In this document: positions 33,381 to 43,214 of the stretch, in pieces | Position numbering within the stretch: the stretch's first letter is position 1 | Layout of the letters: each line of letters opens with the position of its first letter | NCBI RefSeq assembly: GCF_000835495.1 | Contig: NW_015622542.1 | Coordinates: 2,874,485 to 2,938,484, forward strand | From: Cladophialophora immunda | Taxonomy: Eukaryota > Ascomycota > Eurotiomycetes > Chaetothyriales > Herpotrichiellaceae | Direction: 5' to 3' | Length of the DNA stretch: 64,000 nt | Notes under the pieces: model-generated | Database searches by the model: none | Seen by the model: only the letters and a program-made list of their open reading frames with translations | Told to the model about the DNA's origin: nothing | Position numbers and translations under genes: made by a program

Positions 33381-33469
33381 AACTCCACATAACCGTTCAA
33401 CTGAGGCGGAGGCTGTTAAAGACAGACCTACAGCTGTGAGCCCGTATCCCTTCTAGGCCTGTCCCGAGC

Positions 33470-33580
33470 CACTGGAGGCTATCTTTACGGTCGTTAGCAT
33501 TTCATCTACTAGATTTGAACCTGTGCCTCCGAAGAGATGTGATAACCTAGAACGAGGTCTAGCCACACTGGGGGCTATCT
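33470..33580. repeat. 15-bp direct repeats around the tRNA-like relic
   Basis: CACTGG[A/G]GGCTATCT occurs at 33470..33484 and again at 33566..33580, 96 bases apart, with one mismatch. They bracket the tRNA-derived block, the right copy overlapping its end by three bases. This could be a target-site duplication or chance. Confidence 0.6.
33512..33568 (-). pseudogene. Partial, inverted tRNA-Ser copy (tRNA pseudogene or SINE-like)
   Basis: Bases 33512..33547 are the exact reverse complement of 34205..34240, the 3' half of the intact tRNA-Ser, covering the anticodon 3' stem, the UUCG-capped variable arm and the T arm with B box. A further 21 bases (33548..33568) match at 15 of 21 positions and cover the intron and anticodon loop. 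The A box, the T-stem partner and the acceptor stem are not preserved, so it is not expected to make a functional tRNA. Confidence 0.85.
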
Positions 33581-34056
33581 AGTGTATAGGCAATCAAATA
33601 ATTGCATAGAGTCAGCAATTCCTCTGCTTGCTCTATGGCAGACTGATGTCCAAAATAAGTGGCATATGCTGACGAAGAAAGGGTTCAAGTATCTCACGCG
33701 CTATAACTGTTCGCCCAAAGGCAATGGTCATCCATAAGGGTGTTTGCTCTACCTTTAGACGCAGTGATACCCCTGTCCTTGTTGACAACATTAGCTATGT
33801 CTGATCTGGCAGCCACCTCGTCACTATTGAATGATAATCACTGCGTTCTAAGATGGCGTCTTCCCTTTGTCAGACTGGGCTGCTTGTTTCTGAAGGTGGC
33901 TTGATGGCGATCTCTGCTCAATCAATGAGAAAAGAACTTCTTGGCCAGCATTGGGGGGAGTAGCGGTGAAGAAGGCGGTGCCCCGGAGCAAATCCTCCGC
34001 CTATGAGCCTGATGCAGCATCCCTACTAGCCTCACCAGCGGCACTCTGGAGCCCGA

Positions 34057-34104
34057 CGGAGCAGGCTGCTAGAGCCCCCTATGGAGCTCTAACAGCCTAC
34101 TCCG
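34057..34104. repeat. Fold-back inverted repeat (18-bp arms)
   Basis: Arms 34057..34074 and 34087..34104 are reverse complements at 16 of 18 positions, with both mismatches allowing G-U pairing in RNA, separated by a 12-base spacer. It lies just 5' of the AT-rich segment in front of the tRNA gene. Confidence 0.85.
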
Positions 34105-34158
34105 CCAGTAATATTTATATAATGTAATAATGGAAATTACTATCAATTAATTGTCATA

Positions 34159-34252
34159 GACACTATGGCCGAGCGGTTAAGGCGTGTGACTAGAATTTAT
34201 TCTGGGTTATCACATCTCTTCGGAGGCACAGGTTCAAATCCTGTTGGTGTCG
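34159..34252 (+). tRNA. tRNA-Ser(AGA) with a 13-base intron
   Basis: The acceptor stem GACACTA/TGGTGTC pairs fully with one G-U. The D arm carries the A box (TGGCCGAGCGG). The anticodon stem TGTGA/TCACA is perfect and the loop gives anticodon AGA at 34192..34194. A 13-base intron (34196..34208) sits at the standard position after base 37 and contains TTCT, able to pair with the anticodon. The variable arm is a short stem capped by TTCG. The T arm ACAGG-TTCAAAT-CCTGT contains a good B box. The discriminator base is G, as in serine tRNAs. Confidence 0.95.
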
Positions 34253-34257
34253 ATTGG

Positions 34258-34272
34258 TTTTTTGCTTTTTTT
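34258..34272 (+). terminator. RNA polymerase III terminator of the tRNA
   Basis: T6 and T7 runs separated by GC begin 5 bases after the tRNA 3' end. Confidence 0.8.
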
Positions 34273-35221
34273 GTAGCTAGGTGGCCTCTCTTTTGTATAT
34301 TTTTGATGTTCGAGGGCTCAGAAGCCCTTTTTGTGCGATTGTGGTGGTGTATTGAAGCGAAACGTGCAGGCAGATTGTGCGTCCGAGGCTGGGCACGTGC
34401 AACAATGAGTGCCAAGCATGGCCAAGACGGTCACTGAGAATGACGTCAATACTACGCAGCACTCTGCCTGGCGCTGCCGTCTGCCGACCTCTTCTTATGC
34501 ATTCAAACTACACGACATCGGATGGCTATATGCACACTCCGTAGCTTTTTCAAACCACATTCCTCTTGTCTTTGTCAATTGACTGGCAACCTATGAGCAT
34601 GGACCACATCCTTTCAAACAGGAAACCGGTTTATACATCAAATTGGACAGTACAATGAACAAAATGGGACAATGGTTCTGCCTTGATGGATTGATGGATG
34701 ACCGGTGTCTCCTCCAGCCATGCAGCCCACAAACAGAGGTTTGCCCCTTTCCACACTTCATCAACCTTAGACTGCCATCAAGTACGGAGGGAGCTGCTCG
34801 CACTTCAGCCAAGGCTCGTTTCTCTGCGTAACATGAGCTGATCCCTCACGTTGCACGGGGGAAGGACAAACAGGCACCAAAATAGGCATGCAAAACCCTC
34901 ACCAAACACTCCTGATCGCTGGGCTAGGAATGCTTTGACAATGGACGTTACTTCTTGTGCAACTAATATCTATCCCAACCTCCGCCCTCCCAACAGGCGT
35001 AGTTTGCCAACGACGCTTCTTGATTGTTATCGACGTTTGATACTCCCTGTGTCTTTTCGCCATCAAATTTAGATACAAAGCTCCTGCATCCCCAGGGTAC
35101 TTACAACAATAGTACCACCACCGCAATTGCAAGGCACGCGAGTACCCTGTGCATATTCTCTCGATCCGGCAGAACACAACAGTGCTCCAGAGGCCTGTCG
35201 ACAACCACATACCAATAACTC
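34273..35221. other. Intergenic, about 950 bp
   Basis: No gene supported. The right part is presumably the promoter of the small spliced gene that follows. Confidence 0.55.
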
Positions 35222-35649
35222 ATGGAGATCTGGCGCTACCGCCCTGACGGCTGGCATGAACCGCTCCTCTTCACACGTGAACGCGGGCGTGGGCGTGGGC
35301 GCAGACGTGATGGTGAAGCCATCTACCTTGGGCATGGCATCGGCGCGACAATCCACGTTCCTCCATACCAACGCCGCTGCCGACGTCGATGCCCACGACC
35401 TGCCCCTTGGGACTATGACGACGACTCCGACTATTGGTAAGGGGGTACCCCATCTTCAAAGAAAATAGAGGGGACTTATAACAGAGCTGACTGACCGGAC
35501 AAATCTCCAGGTCCGACGACGACGACTACAGATACCGAAGAGGCGTCAACAACTTCAACCGAAGCAGCGCCACCGCTTTCGCCCGTTCTCTCGCCAGCAA
35601 TCGAGTCGTTGTCAACAACATCTACAGGCCAGGGAGACATTATTATTGA
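35222..35649 (+). CDS. Small Arg/Asp/Tyr-rich protein, 117 aa, 2 exons
   Basis: Exons 35222..35436 and 35511..35649, joined by a 74-base GT...AG intron, encode 117 residues starting MEIWRYRPDGWHEPLLFTRE. An RGRGRGRRR run is followed by an acidic Asp/Tyr patch (DYDDDSDYWSDDDDYRYRR) assembled across the splice. The C-terminus is Asn/Arg/Val-rich and ends YRPGRHYY. I know no family. The continuity of composition across the junction and the strong donor (GTAAGG) support a real gene. It may bind nucleic acid, judging only from the Arg-Gly run. Confidence 0.65.
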
Positions 35650-35823
35650 AAAAGGCGAGATTTAGCACACAAAAGTAGGGTCGTTTCGGAAGTCGTTCAG
35701 CTGGCTTACGGCGTCAACATGGTGTCAAAAGGGAGAATGATGACGAGGTCGACTCTGTGCCGGTGGGGATGGTCAGCTCGGTGAAGAAGAAGCAAATGGC
35801 TTGGGTAATACAAAATAAGTCCA

Positions 35824-36995
35824 TCAAATACTTTCAGCTTGTTCTTGGCCTAGCACGACTTTATTCTCGGCTGGGACGCCTTCCTCGTCACCCTTGACCT
35901 CCCTCCTATGAATGAGCATCCACCGATACAGATCCGGGTTGTTGTATGTCGGAGTCCAGCTGTCGTGCATGAGATCCGTGTACCGTTTGAATTTGACTTC
36001 CTTTGCATGTCCCTTCTCCAGAGCGTCGACCATCTGAATCGACGCCCGTACAGGGATAATGTCGTCTCGATCGCCATGGAAAACCCTGCATCACCATTAG
36101 CAATCCCAGACAACTGTTTTTTTTAGAGCAATGCTCACCAGTGCGGCACATGCTTGATATGACTGACCCGCAAATGATCCCCACCGCCACAGACCGGGGC
36201 CAGCGTCGCGAACCGATGGGGCGAGTGCATGGCCAGATCCCAGGTGCCGTAGCCGCCCATGCTGAAGCCCGTGACATGGATCCCGTCGTGGTCCACGCGA
36301 TAGCGATCGACAATCTCGTCCAGCAGGGCCGACAGGATGGCCGCGTTCCAGCCATACCCGTTGTCCATGTCCAGGGACGGCGTGACGGTGACGAAGTTCT
36401 CGGCCAACAGCTCACAGGCCTCCCTCGGCACGGGTTCCGCGGAGTGATCGCCCTGCTTCGTCTGCTTGCTTCGCCGCAGCCGCGGGGCCGGGGGGATGTC
36501 GATGGCGGGCGTGTCATTCGCCGGATTGGACCTCAGCTTGTCGTAGCAGAGGATAACCTTCGGCACGCCGTGGCGCAGGGAAGCGAAGGACTCGTGCCGC
36601 CTGCGCTGCGACTCCCCCGCGCCGTGCAGGAAGAGGATCAGCGGCCACGCCTTGTTCGGGTCGTCGTCGTACGTTGGCGGGAGCGAGACGAAGTGCTCGT
36701 ATCCGAAGGGAGCATTGGAGGCGCGCTGGTCCAAGTATTCGAAGCTGATATGTTCCGTGTGCGCGTAAGCATGGCCTGGGTCCTTGGGCGCACTCCCTTT
36801 CTGTGTGGCGTTGCTAATGTTGTCTCTACTCGACGCCGGCGTGGACGTGACGACTGCTGGGACATTCCTAGGCCCTCGTTTGGCGGCGTGGAAGTCGTGG
36901 AGCGAGTTTGGATTCTTTTCCGGGTCGTCACGAATCACGCCGGCGGGGGCCGTCCTGTTGCTGGCCCGTGGTGGTTGTAGTTGCGCTGGCAGCAT
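35824..36995 (-). CDS. Alpha/beta-hydrolase esterase (PHB-depolymerase/prolyl-oligopeptidase-like), 2 exons
   Basis: Exons read 36995..36139 and 36085..35824, with a 53-base intron, giving 372 residues. The catalytic triad is clear: the nucleophile elbow GFSMGG (Ser245), the acid in FHGDRDDIIP (Asp290/292) and His326 in LMHDSW. The FLHGAGE oxyanion-hole block sits near residue 122. The first 80 residues are disordered. An insert of about 45 residues rich in Arg/Lys/Gln (near 160-195) interrupts the canonical core and may shape substrate access. Related enzymes include feruloyl esterases and polyhydroxybutyrate depolymerases; the substrate is unknown. No signal peptide is evident. Confidence 0.87.
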
Positions 36996-37656
36996 ATTGA
37001 CTTTGATTCAACGGTTGGAATCGACAACGGAGGTGGTGTTCGATCTTTGGGGTTCGTGAGGATAAGGACATGAGACTTCGATTGGGATCATTCGAACATT
37101 CATTCCTTTTGATAGCTCACACTACTGACGATCCACATTACGTCTGTCAGCCGAGGGAAGACGTATATTGACAGAAGGATGACAGGAGCATGCATATATC
37201 TCGATAGCACGTGGACCATTATGTATGTGGACGAGAGAGACAGTGCAGCGTGTGGCGAGAGATATTCCAGGGACCCTCGGGGAAGATTGTGAGGGAGGAT
37301 TGTAGATCTCTCCTTGCGATAGTATACTACGAAAGTGGGAATCAATCACCAGAACAGATATTTATGCTCCACATCAACATCCTCCATCTTTTTCGAGCCG
37401 TGGACTAATCCAGCCTTGCCCCCTAGGTGCGTGAAGCATTTGGGAGGGAATGCTCACGCTGTCCACATACAGGCTAACCCAAACAAGCAATTCCGTTGGG
37501 AATTACGTAGTTCCGCTCCCGAAAGTGCAGGCGAGCAGCATGCCCGTTCTCAGATCGACCTCAACAGATACACGGAGTACACTATCTACTTTTCAAAAGC
37601 AATTCGAGCCTGCCAGACAGACCAAAGTCCGCGGCACAGGCGGCCATGCGGCAACC
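36996..37656. other. Divergent intergenic region, 661 bp
   Basis: This is the promoter zone between the esterase (-) and the Vps20 gene (+). An in-frame reading extends upstream of the Vps20 ATG, but the myristoylation start is preferred. Confidence 0.55.
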
Positions 37657-38375
37657 ATGGGAAACTCTCAAAGCGCGCACAAAATCTCGGCGCAGGACAG
37701 GTAAAGTGACCGCAGCAGACCAACGGTCCAATCTTTCCCTGGCCAACAACGGCTAACCCACGTCCTCTCTTCTCCAGGGCTATCCTGGATATGAAAAACC
37801 AGCGGGACAAACTGCGGCAGTACCAAAAGCGAATCACCGTCATCACGACCCGCGAGACCGAGATCGCAAAGGAGTGCCTGGCCAAGGGCGACAAGGCCAG
37901 GGCGCTCCTGGCCCTGCGGCGGAAGAAATACCAAGAGTCGCTGCTCTCCAAGACGGACGCGCAGCTGGAGCAGCTGGAGAAGCTGACCAGCAGCGTCGAG
38001 TTCGCGCTGGTGCAGAAAGACGTGCTCTTCGGGCTGCAGCAGGGCACGCAGGTGCTGAACATGATCCACAAGGAGATGGGCGGGCTGGAGGGCGTGGAGA
38101 AGATGATGGGCGAGACCGAGGAGGCCCGGCGCTATCAGCAGGAGATCAGCGAGGCGTTGGCGGGCCAAATGTCCAACGAGGACGAGGACGAGGTCGAGGA
38201 TGAACTCGAGGCCCTGGAGAGAGAGGTCGTCGGGCTCCCCGACGCGCCCAACAAGACGATCCTGGGCGAGGGCACTCTCCCGGAAGTGCCCAAGACGGAG
38301 CTGGAGCTGGAACAGGAGCGCATACAAAAGCAAAAGGAAAGGGCGCGGCAGAGACGAGTCGCCTTGGAGGCTTGA
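37657..38375 (+). CDS. VPS20: ESCRT-III subunit Vps20 (CHMP6), 2 exons
   Basis: Exons 37657..37700 and 37778..38375 give 213 residues. The start MGNSQSAHKISAQDRAILD matches Vps20, with Gly2 for N-myristoylation and the conserved ISAQDRAIL segment built across the splice; this is why the longer upstream reading is rejected. A basic helix 1 (KNQRDKLRQYQKRI) is followed by helical Snf7 core and an acidic C-terminal half (EDEDEVEDELEALE) with a MIM-like region. Vps20 links ESCRT-II to Snf7 polymerisation in multivesicular body sorting at the endosome. It is tail-to-tail with the PITH gene, 120 bases apart. Confidence 0.93.
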
Positions 38376-38495
38376 TGATTCAGAAACACACTTTGATGAT
38401 TGCGGTTAATGGTAGTACACTTATGATGCATTTTAGCGTCTATTACGAAATGCTTTTGGGATCCCTGGAGTGCTTTTGAAGCCTCGCCGATGCTC

Positions 38496-39170
38496 TCACT
38501 GACCCGGCATGGACTGGTTGGTGTTGATCAACCCCTGAATCAACTTATGATCTTGGGGATTTGCCGCCGCTTCGTACAGTACATGAACCGGTTCCCGGTT
38601 GAGTGCCATGAAGTCCCCCTTGAACCCCAAGTAGCTGATGCGAGTGACGTCCTCCTCCCCACCCGAATGGTTGTCCTCGAAGAAGAGGTTGATTGAGGTT
38701 GTGCCGTTCCAAAGAGCCCGGTTCAAGGGAATCTCGGCCACGTCATTGCTTTTGGGAAGGGTCAGCTTCTGCGTCGGTTTCAGGTCGGATGCGAGGTTAA
38801 AGTCCATGTCGTCTCTATTACGGAAGAGTTTGAGGGTCTGCGGCGCCGAGTCGGTGTCTGATGTGCGGATAATGATGGAGTAGAGCTTGCATGATCCAGC
38901 AAACGGCACATGCATCAGCAGCTGTTCGTCTGCATCACTTTCGAGGATGGGCTGATCATTGAGTCGCTCATCCCAGCTCTTTTGCACAATCGCCGCTCCC
39001 GAGCGCGGTTCCGCCTCATTGAGGGTAATGACGCCTTCGAAGTTGATTTGTTTGTAGAGGTTCGATTGCAGGGCCGGCTCGAGGTCGTGAGAATGATCGT
39101 GTTCGTGACCACCACCATGGCCATGACCGTGGTCATGATCATGATCATGATAGTGATCGTGAGAGGACAT
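38496..39170 (-). CDS. PITH-domain protein with His-rich N-terminus
   Basis: The intronless frame encodes 224 residues from the ATG at 39170. The first ~28 residues are an extraordinary His/Asp/Gly run (SHDHYHDHDHDHGHG and onward) able to bind metal ions. The rest is a PITH (DUF1000) domain: NLYKQINFEGVITLNE, LMHVPFAGSCKLYSIII, LKLFRNRDDMDF and TRISYLGFKGDF. PITH domains occur at the C-terminus of thioredoxin-like TXNL1 and alone in PITHD1, where they associate with the proteasome. This single-domain form resembles PITHD1. A role for metal binding is inference. Confidence 0.92.
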   Translation of the reverse strand: MSSHDHYHDHDHDHGHGHGGGHEHDHSHDLEPALQSNLYKQINFEGVITLNEAEPRSGAAIVQKSWDERLNDQPILESDADEQLLMHVPFAGSCKLYSIIIRTSDTDSAPQTLKLFRNRDDMDFNLASDLKPTQKLTLPKSNDVAEIPLNRALWNGTTSINLFFEDNHSGGEEDVTRISYLGFKGDFMALNREPVHVLYEAAANPQDHKLIQGLINTNQSMPGQ

Positions 39171-40658
39171 TGTGCATTTGACTCTACCGTCGTTCTGTCA
39201 CTGTCGAAGTATTGTGGTTCTTTTGGATGGCTGCTGTTGGATCAATCAATCATCTTTTGTATTTCCTACCATGTATCGAAACATCACAGCACCAGTAGTG
39301 TCTTTGTGCAATAGTGGCAGAGAACAGTCGCTCCGATGTTTCCTTCAGGTTGCCATCGAATGTTCCAGGATGTAGGATGAGCGCGATGATGCCTTGCTGC
39401 CGCCGAGGAGGGAAAGGTGGCCCTGGTGGAATGTCTTGGTTCCTTGGCACCGGTTGTTGATGCCCAGGCACGACCCTTGATCTCCTCTTTATCCATTCTT
39501 CCTGATTCACTCGGTTCAGCCCATGCAACAACCCTAGACCTAACCTTTCTCAAGGGACTTTGTGGTCATCTCATCAGCTTGTTGATCAGTGCATAGCCCT
39601 GCTATATAGTCCACGTTGACCCAGACTTCTGAAGGCAGCAACAGCCTACACAACACATTGAAAGGCTAAGCAATCATCACCCTACACGAGAGACATCATT
39701 ACCCTCAAGCAAGCCAAAGAAACAGCTGCTTCTCCAGCGTGATCCCTCGTATGCTGAAAAGAAAAAGACAAGATGAAGACGCGGAATTCTGCGTGGAGCT
39801 TGGTGGTGTGCATGTCATGCAAACCCCGAAAACATCGCTGCACACACAGCCGGTTGCATTGAACGCTGTATATGTAATAGTGAAAGGCCAACCAAGATGG
39901 AGACAAATGGAGAGTCAAAAGAAGATCCCTTGCCTATTGCATGAAGGTGTCTCGATGTTGTGGCCTACCGACATATCTGGTCAGGGGCTGTGTCCCAACG
40001 GTGTCATGTCCACAGATGGAGGGAATACTCCTGGGGACAACGGTGAGTATTCTGACTTTTGCTCTTGTTTGCTGGCCAAACCCAGCCGGTATATCACAGC
40101 TTGACATATGCTCGTCCAAGTCCCAATGTCCGAGACTTGGTTCACCAGCCTTTGCTGCTATGGAGGAGCATCAGATCTTCTGGAGTTGAGCAAGCCCTTC
40201 ACTCGTTTTCACAGGTTTCATCTCCGGATATTGGAGAATGTCAGTTCGCGAACGTCAATCATCATACCTAAAGACAAGGCTGTGAAATCATGGGGTCACA
40301 AACTTACAGCACAGGGGGTTCTCAATGCACGATTTGGCTCGTATACAGGCAAAGGTCTATTCATTTCCTTGTGTGTTCAAGGAAGGAAGATGGCAAGAGT
40401 CTCTATCCTCCTCTCAAAACGTGAATTCAAGTCACCCAGCCAGGAAAAGCAGGTCATCCGAATGCTATTCCATTTCGTGCCAAGGTGAGGCCGTGAAGTC
40501 GCTGCCGCCCTTTACAAAACCCACATTCTACCAGCCTGCGGTGTTTTGGTTTCATCCCAAAAACATCTCTCCCGAATCATCACCTTTCCATCCGTTCATC
40601 ATCCTACATTCGTTCTCTACGCCCTTACATTCGTTCAAGATCACCTCCGTTGCCCATC
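39171..40658. other. Divergent intergenic region, 1.5 kb
   Basis: Two ATG-led open frames of about 115 and 125 codons on the plus strand (39.75-40.49 kb) are possible but not supported by any domain or splice continuity. The last 150 bases are a pyrimidine-rich leader for the cell-wall protein. Confidence 0.5.
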
Positions 40659-43214
40659 ATGGCGACCACTACCACTTGGGACGCGATAGTCTTCGTCGTC
40701 ACTTACGCGCTCGCGGTCTTTGTCACCATTGTTGATGCTCAGTCCTGTGGAAACATGACCACAACTGTTTCAGTCTTCAAAACCATCACCGAGACCATCT
40801 CCTTGGTCTCTGGCCCGATGACTGTTACCATGACTGAGTCCTTCGATGGCTTCAACTTCACTCACGTCTCTGGCACCACCTACCCTGGAATCACTGCTAC
40901 TACAGCCACGGTCACAGACACAATCACTGTCAGAAATGAGACCAGCTCCCAGTCCACTTCAGGTATGCTACTTCTGACTATGAGAAACCCCCCCCCCCCC
41001 CCCCAAAAGGCCCTAAGCTAATTCTTGCGCAGCTGTTGATTCTGTTCACTCCGGTTCTGCCACTACCTTGACAAGTACCACTAAGATCACTTCTTATGGT
41101 AAGATACTAAAGGACACCGTGAGACGCGTCAAGATTAGGAAACTCACAAAAGCAATAGTCAACAGTACTGTCTCTGCTACCGGTCCTGCCGTCTCCAGCG
41201 GTGCGAGTGGAAACATCACGCGTGGTGAGTGACCAAAGTTCCCAAACTGCGCTGCCTCACTCTCTGTCATATACTAACCAAGACAGCATCTGTCCCCGGC
41301 TCTCTCACTTTGACATTCCCACTCGTCACTGCTAGTCCGCCTTGTGCTTCGGGTCTCCCGAATGCCACCTGCGGTGATGGGAGCTTCATTTCAGTCGCCG
41401 GGTCTTCGACTCACAACTTGACTTCCCTCTTCACCGTGACCAGCACCGCACACCTTGGCACCATCACGTCGGTTGCTCTGCCCACGACTGTTGTGAACAC
41501 TTCGAAGCCATTCTTCGTCAACGGGACTTTCGAGACTAGCTTCCCTTTTTCGGCCCCACCACTGTCGTCTGCCATGAGTGTCGCAACGTCTGCCTTCGAC
41601 AGCATCACTGGGAACCATACTGGTGGCAGCACAAGCACAAGCACTACCACAACCCTAACGACGCTCACATTGCCAAAGACTTCTGCGACAGTTAGTGCTA
41701 TCAACTCCACACTGGAAACTGCCACACTGATGGTCGCCACAACAACTACCACCACGACCGTCGAGCCAGTCAACCCGGTCTTGAGCCTAGCAACTTCCTT
41801 CTTCGGCAATGCTTCATTGATTGCAACCAAGACTGCTACAATGACTACCACCTCAACTGTTCAGCCCGTCAACTCAGTTTTGAGCCTAGCATCTTCCTTC
41901 CTCGGCAATGCTTCTTCATTGATTGCAACCAAGACTGTCGCTACCACAACCACTGCCACACCTCTCGAGACAGTTCTCAGCGCTGCTTCTTCCATCCTCA
42001 GTGAGGCCACATCGGAGATTGCAACCAAGACCGCAAGTGCAGACGCTACCACCATCACAGTCTACACTACCGTTGAGGCAACTGAGACTGCAAACAGTGC
42101 CGGCATGACTTTCACAGTGACTGTCCCGGTTTATGTCAATACCACCACCACTTCTGTTGTTGATAACACTGTGACTGCGATTGACCGCTTTAACACAAGC
42201 GACACCATTCCAAGCAAGGAATCAGCAACAACATTCTTGCCTTCTACAATCCCTGTTGGTGTGCCCTTGTTGTCCGTTGTCATGTCCAGCGAGAGCCATA
42301 ACACTAGCACCTCCACCGTCGCAAGCAACGTGTCAGTGTCGCTTCCTGTTGTGCCCACATCGGCATCTGGATCTCAAGCATCGTCATCAGTCTCGCTCTA
42401 CACTCCAGCCATGACCGGCGCAGCATCCTCGGTGCGCGTTCCCAGTATCTTTGGTCTAGTCACCCGCTTCTTGATGGTCCTCGACCTTGTCAAGCCAAAG
42501 ACCTTCGTCAGAGCCGTGTCTGAACTCCTACCGCCTGAGCCAGTTACTGCTCCACCCCCACCCAGCATGACCGCCACTCCTGGTGTCTCAGTCTCGGTCT
42601 CTATTTCCATCTCAACTGCACCGTGCAACTGCACCGGACGCTTGAATGAGACCAGCAGCTTGACAGCGAACTCTACTGTCTGGTTGACCACCACATTGCT
42701 GAGCACCTCGACCGTGACAGCTACCACGACGACCCAGGTTCCTGGTGCGCATCCTGCTAACTCCTCAACGATCACTACCGCAACCACGGTGCTGACGCCG
42801 CATATTCCTGGCGCGAGTCTTCCAACTGGGTCCGTTGTTGGTGTCACTATCAGCTCTGCCACTCTTGTTGGGAACGTGACCTTGTCCTTGACCAATACCA
42901 CTACTGGCACAGTGATCCCTGCCTCGGCCTCTGTGCCCCTGCACACCACCATGCCGTTCCCCAACATCACCAGCAGCACGGTAGCCAACGCCACGACCAT
43001 CACCGCCAACAGCAGCACAACCTTGCACCCGACCGTGACGAGCTTCTTGAGAACGCACACCACCGCCAGCGAGACCAGCACCCACACATTCAGCCCAGTC
43101 ACCACCATCACGACGTCGTCATCGTCCTCAACTTCTTCTTCGGTGACCCGTCTGACCGTGCACACCTTGACTGCGTTGTTGCTCCTCGCCGTCGCAGCCT
43201 GGTTCGTCTTGTGA
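40659..43214 (+). CDS. Ser/Thr-rich GPI-anchored cell-wall protein, 4 exons
   Basis: Exons 40659..40962, 41033..41098, 41159..41224 and 41287..43214 give 787 residues. The first ~27 residues are a signal peptide. The mature chain is overwhelmingly Ser/Thr/Val/Ala with many N-x-S/T sites, expected to be heavily mannosylated. Three imperfect tandem units of 33-34 residues (PVNxVLSLAxSFxGNAS) lie at about 41760..42040, and a Pro/Val-rich segment occurs mid-protein. The last 25 residues are hydrophobic (LTALLLLAVAAWFVL) after a Ser run, a typical GPI-attachment signal. Exons 2 and 3 are both 66 bases with phase-1 borders, so either could be skipped without breaking the frame. It is a structural or adhesin-like wall protein; ligand unknown. 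Confidence 0.86.
40988..41004. repeat. C17 homopolymer in intron 1
   Basis: A run of 17 Cs lies within the first intron of the cell-wall protein gene. It is error-prone in sequencing. Confidence 0.9.

Larger units (their letters stand above)
33381..34158. other. Relic zone, 778 bp
   Basis: No intact gene. It contains an inverted partial tRNA-Ser copy, a fold-back hairpin and an AT-rich segment directly before the tRNA gene. Short open stretches on the minus strand look like a frameshifted, decayed coding region, but no family can be assigned. Confidence 0.6.

Noticed and set aside
34165..34437. Plus-strand frame of 90 codons
   Set aside because: It runs through the tRNA-Ser gene and its T-run terminators, so it is not a coding sequence.
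36141..36980. Plus-strand frame of 279 codons
   Set aside because: Antisense shadow of the esterase gene, whose catalytic triad is clear on the minus strand.
39739..40488. Two plus-strand frames of 121 and 126 codons
   Set aside because: The first begins at a non-ATG codon; a GTGAGT donor at its end leads to an immediate stop in the best-fitting acceptor frame. No domain is recognisable.
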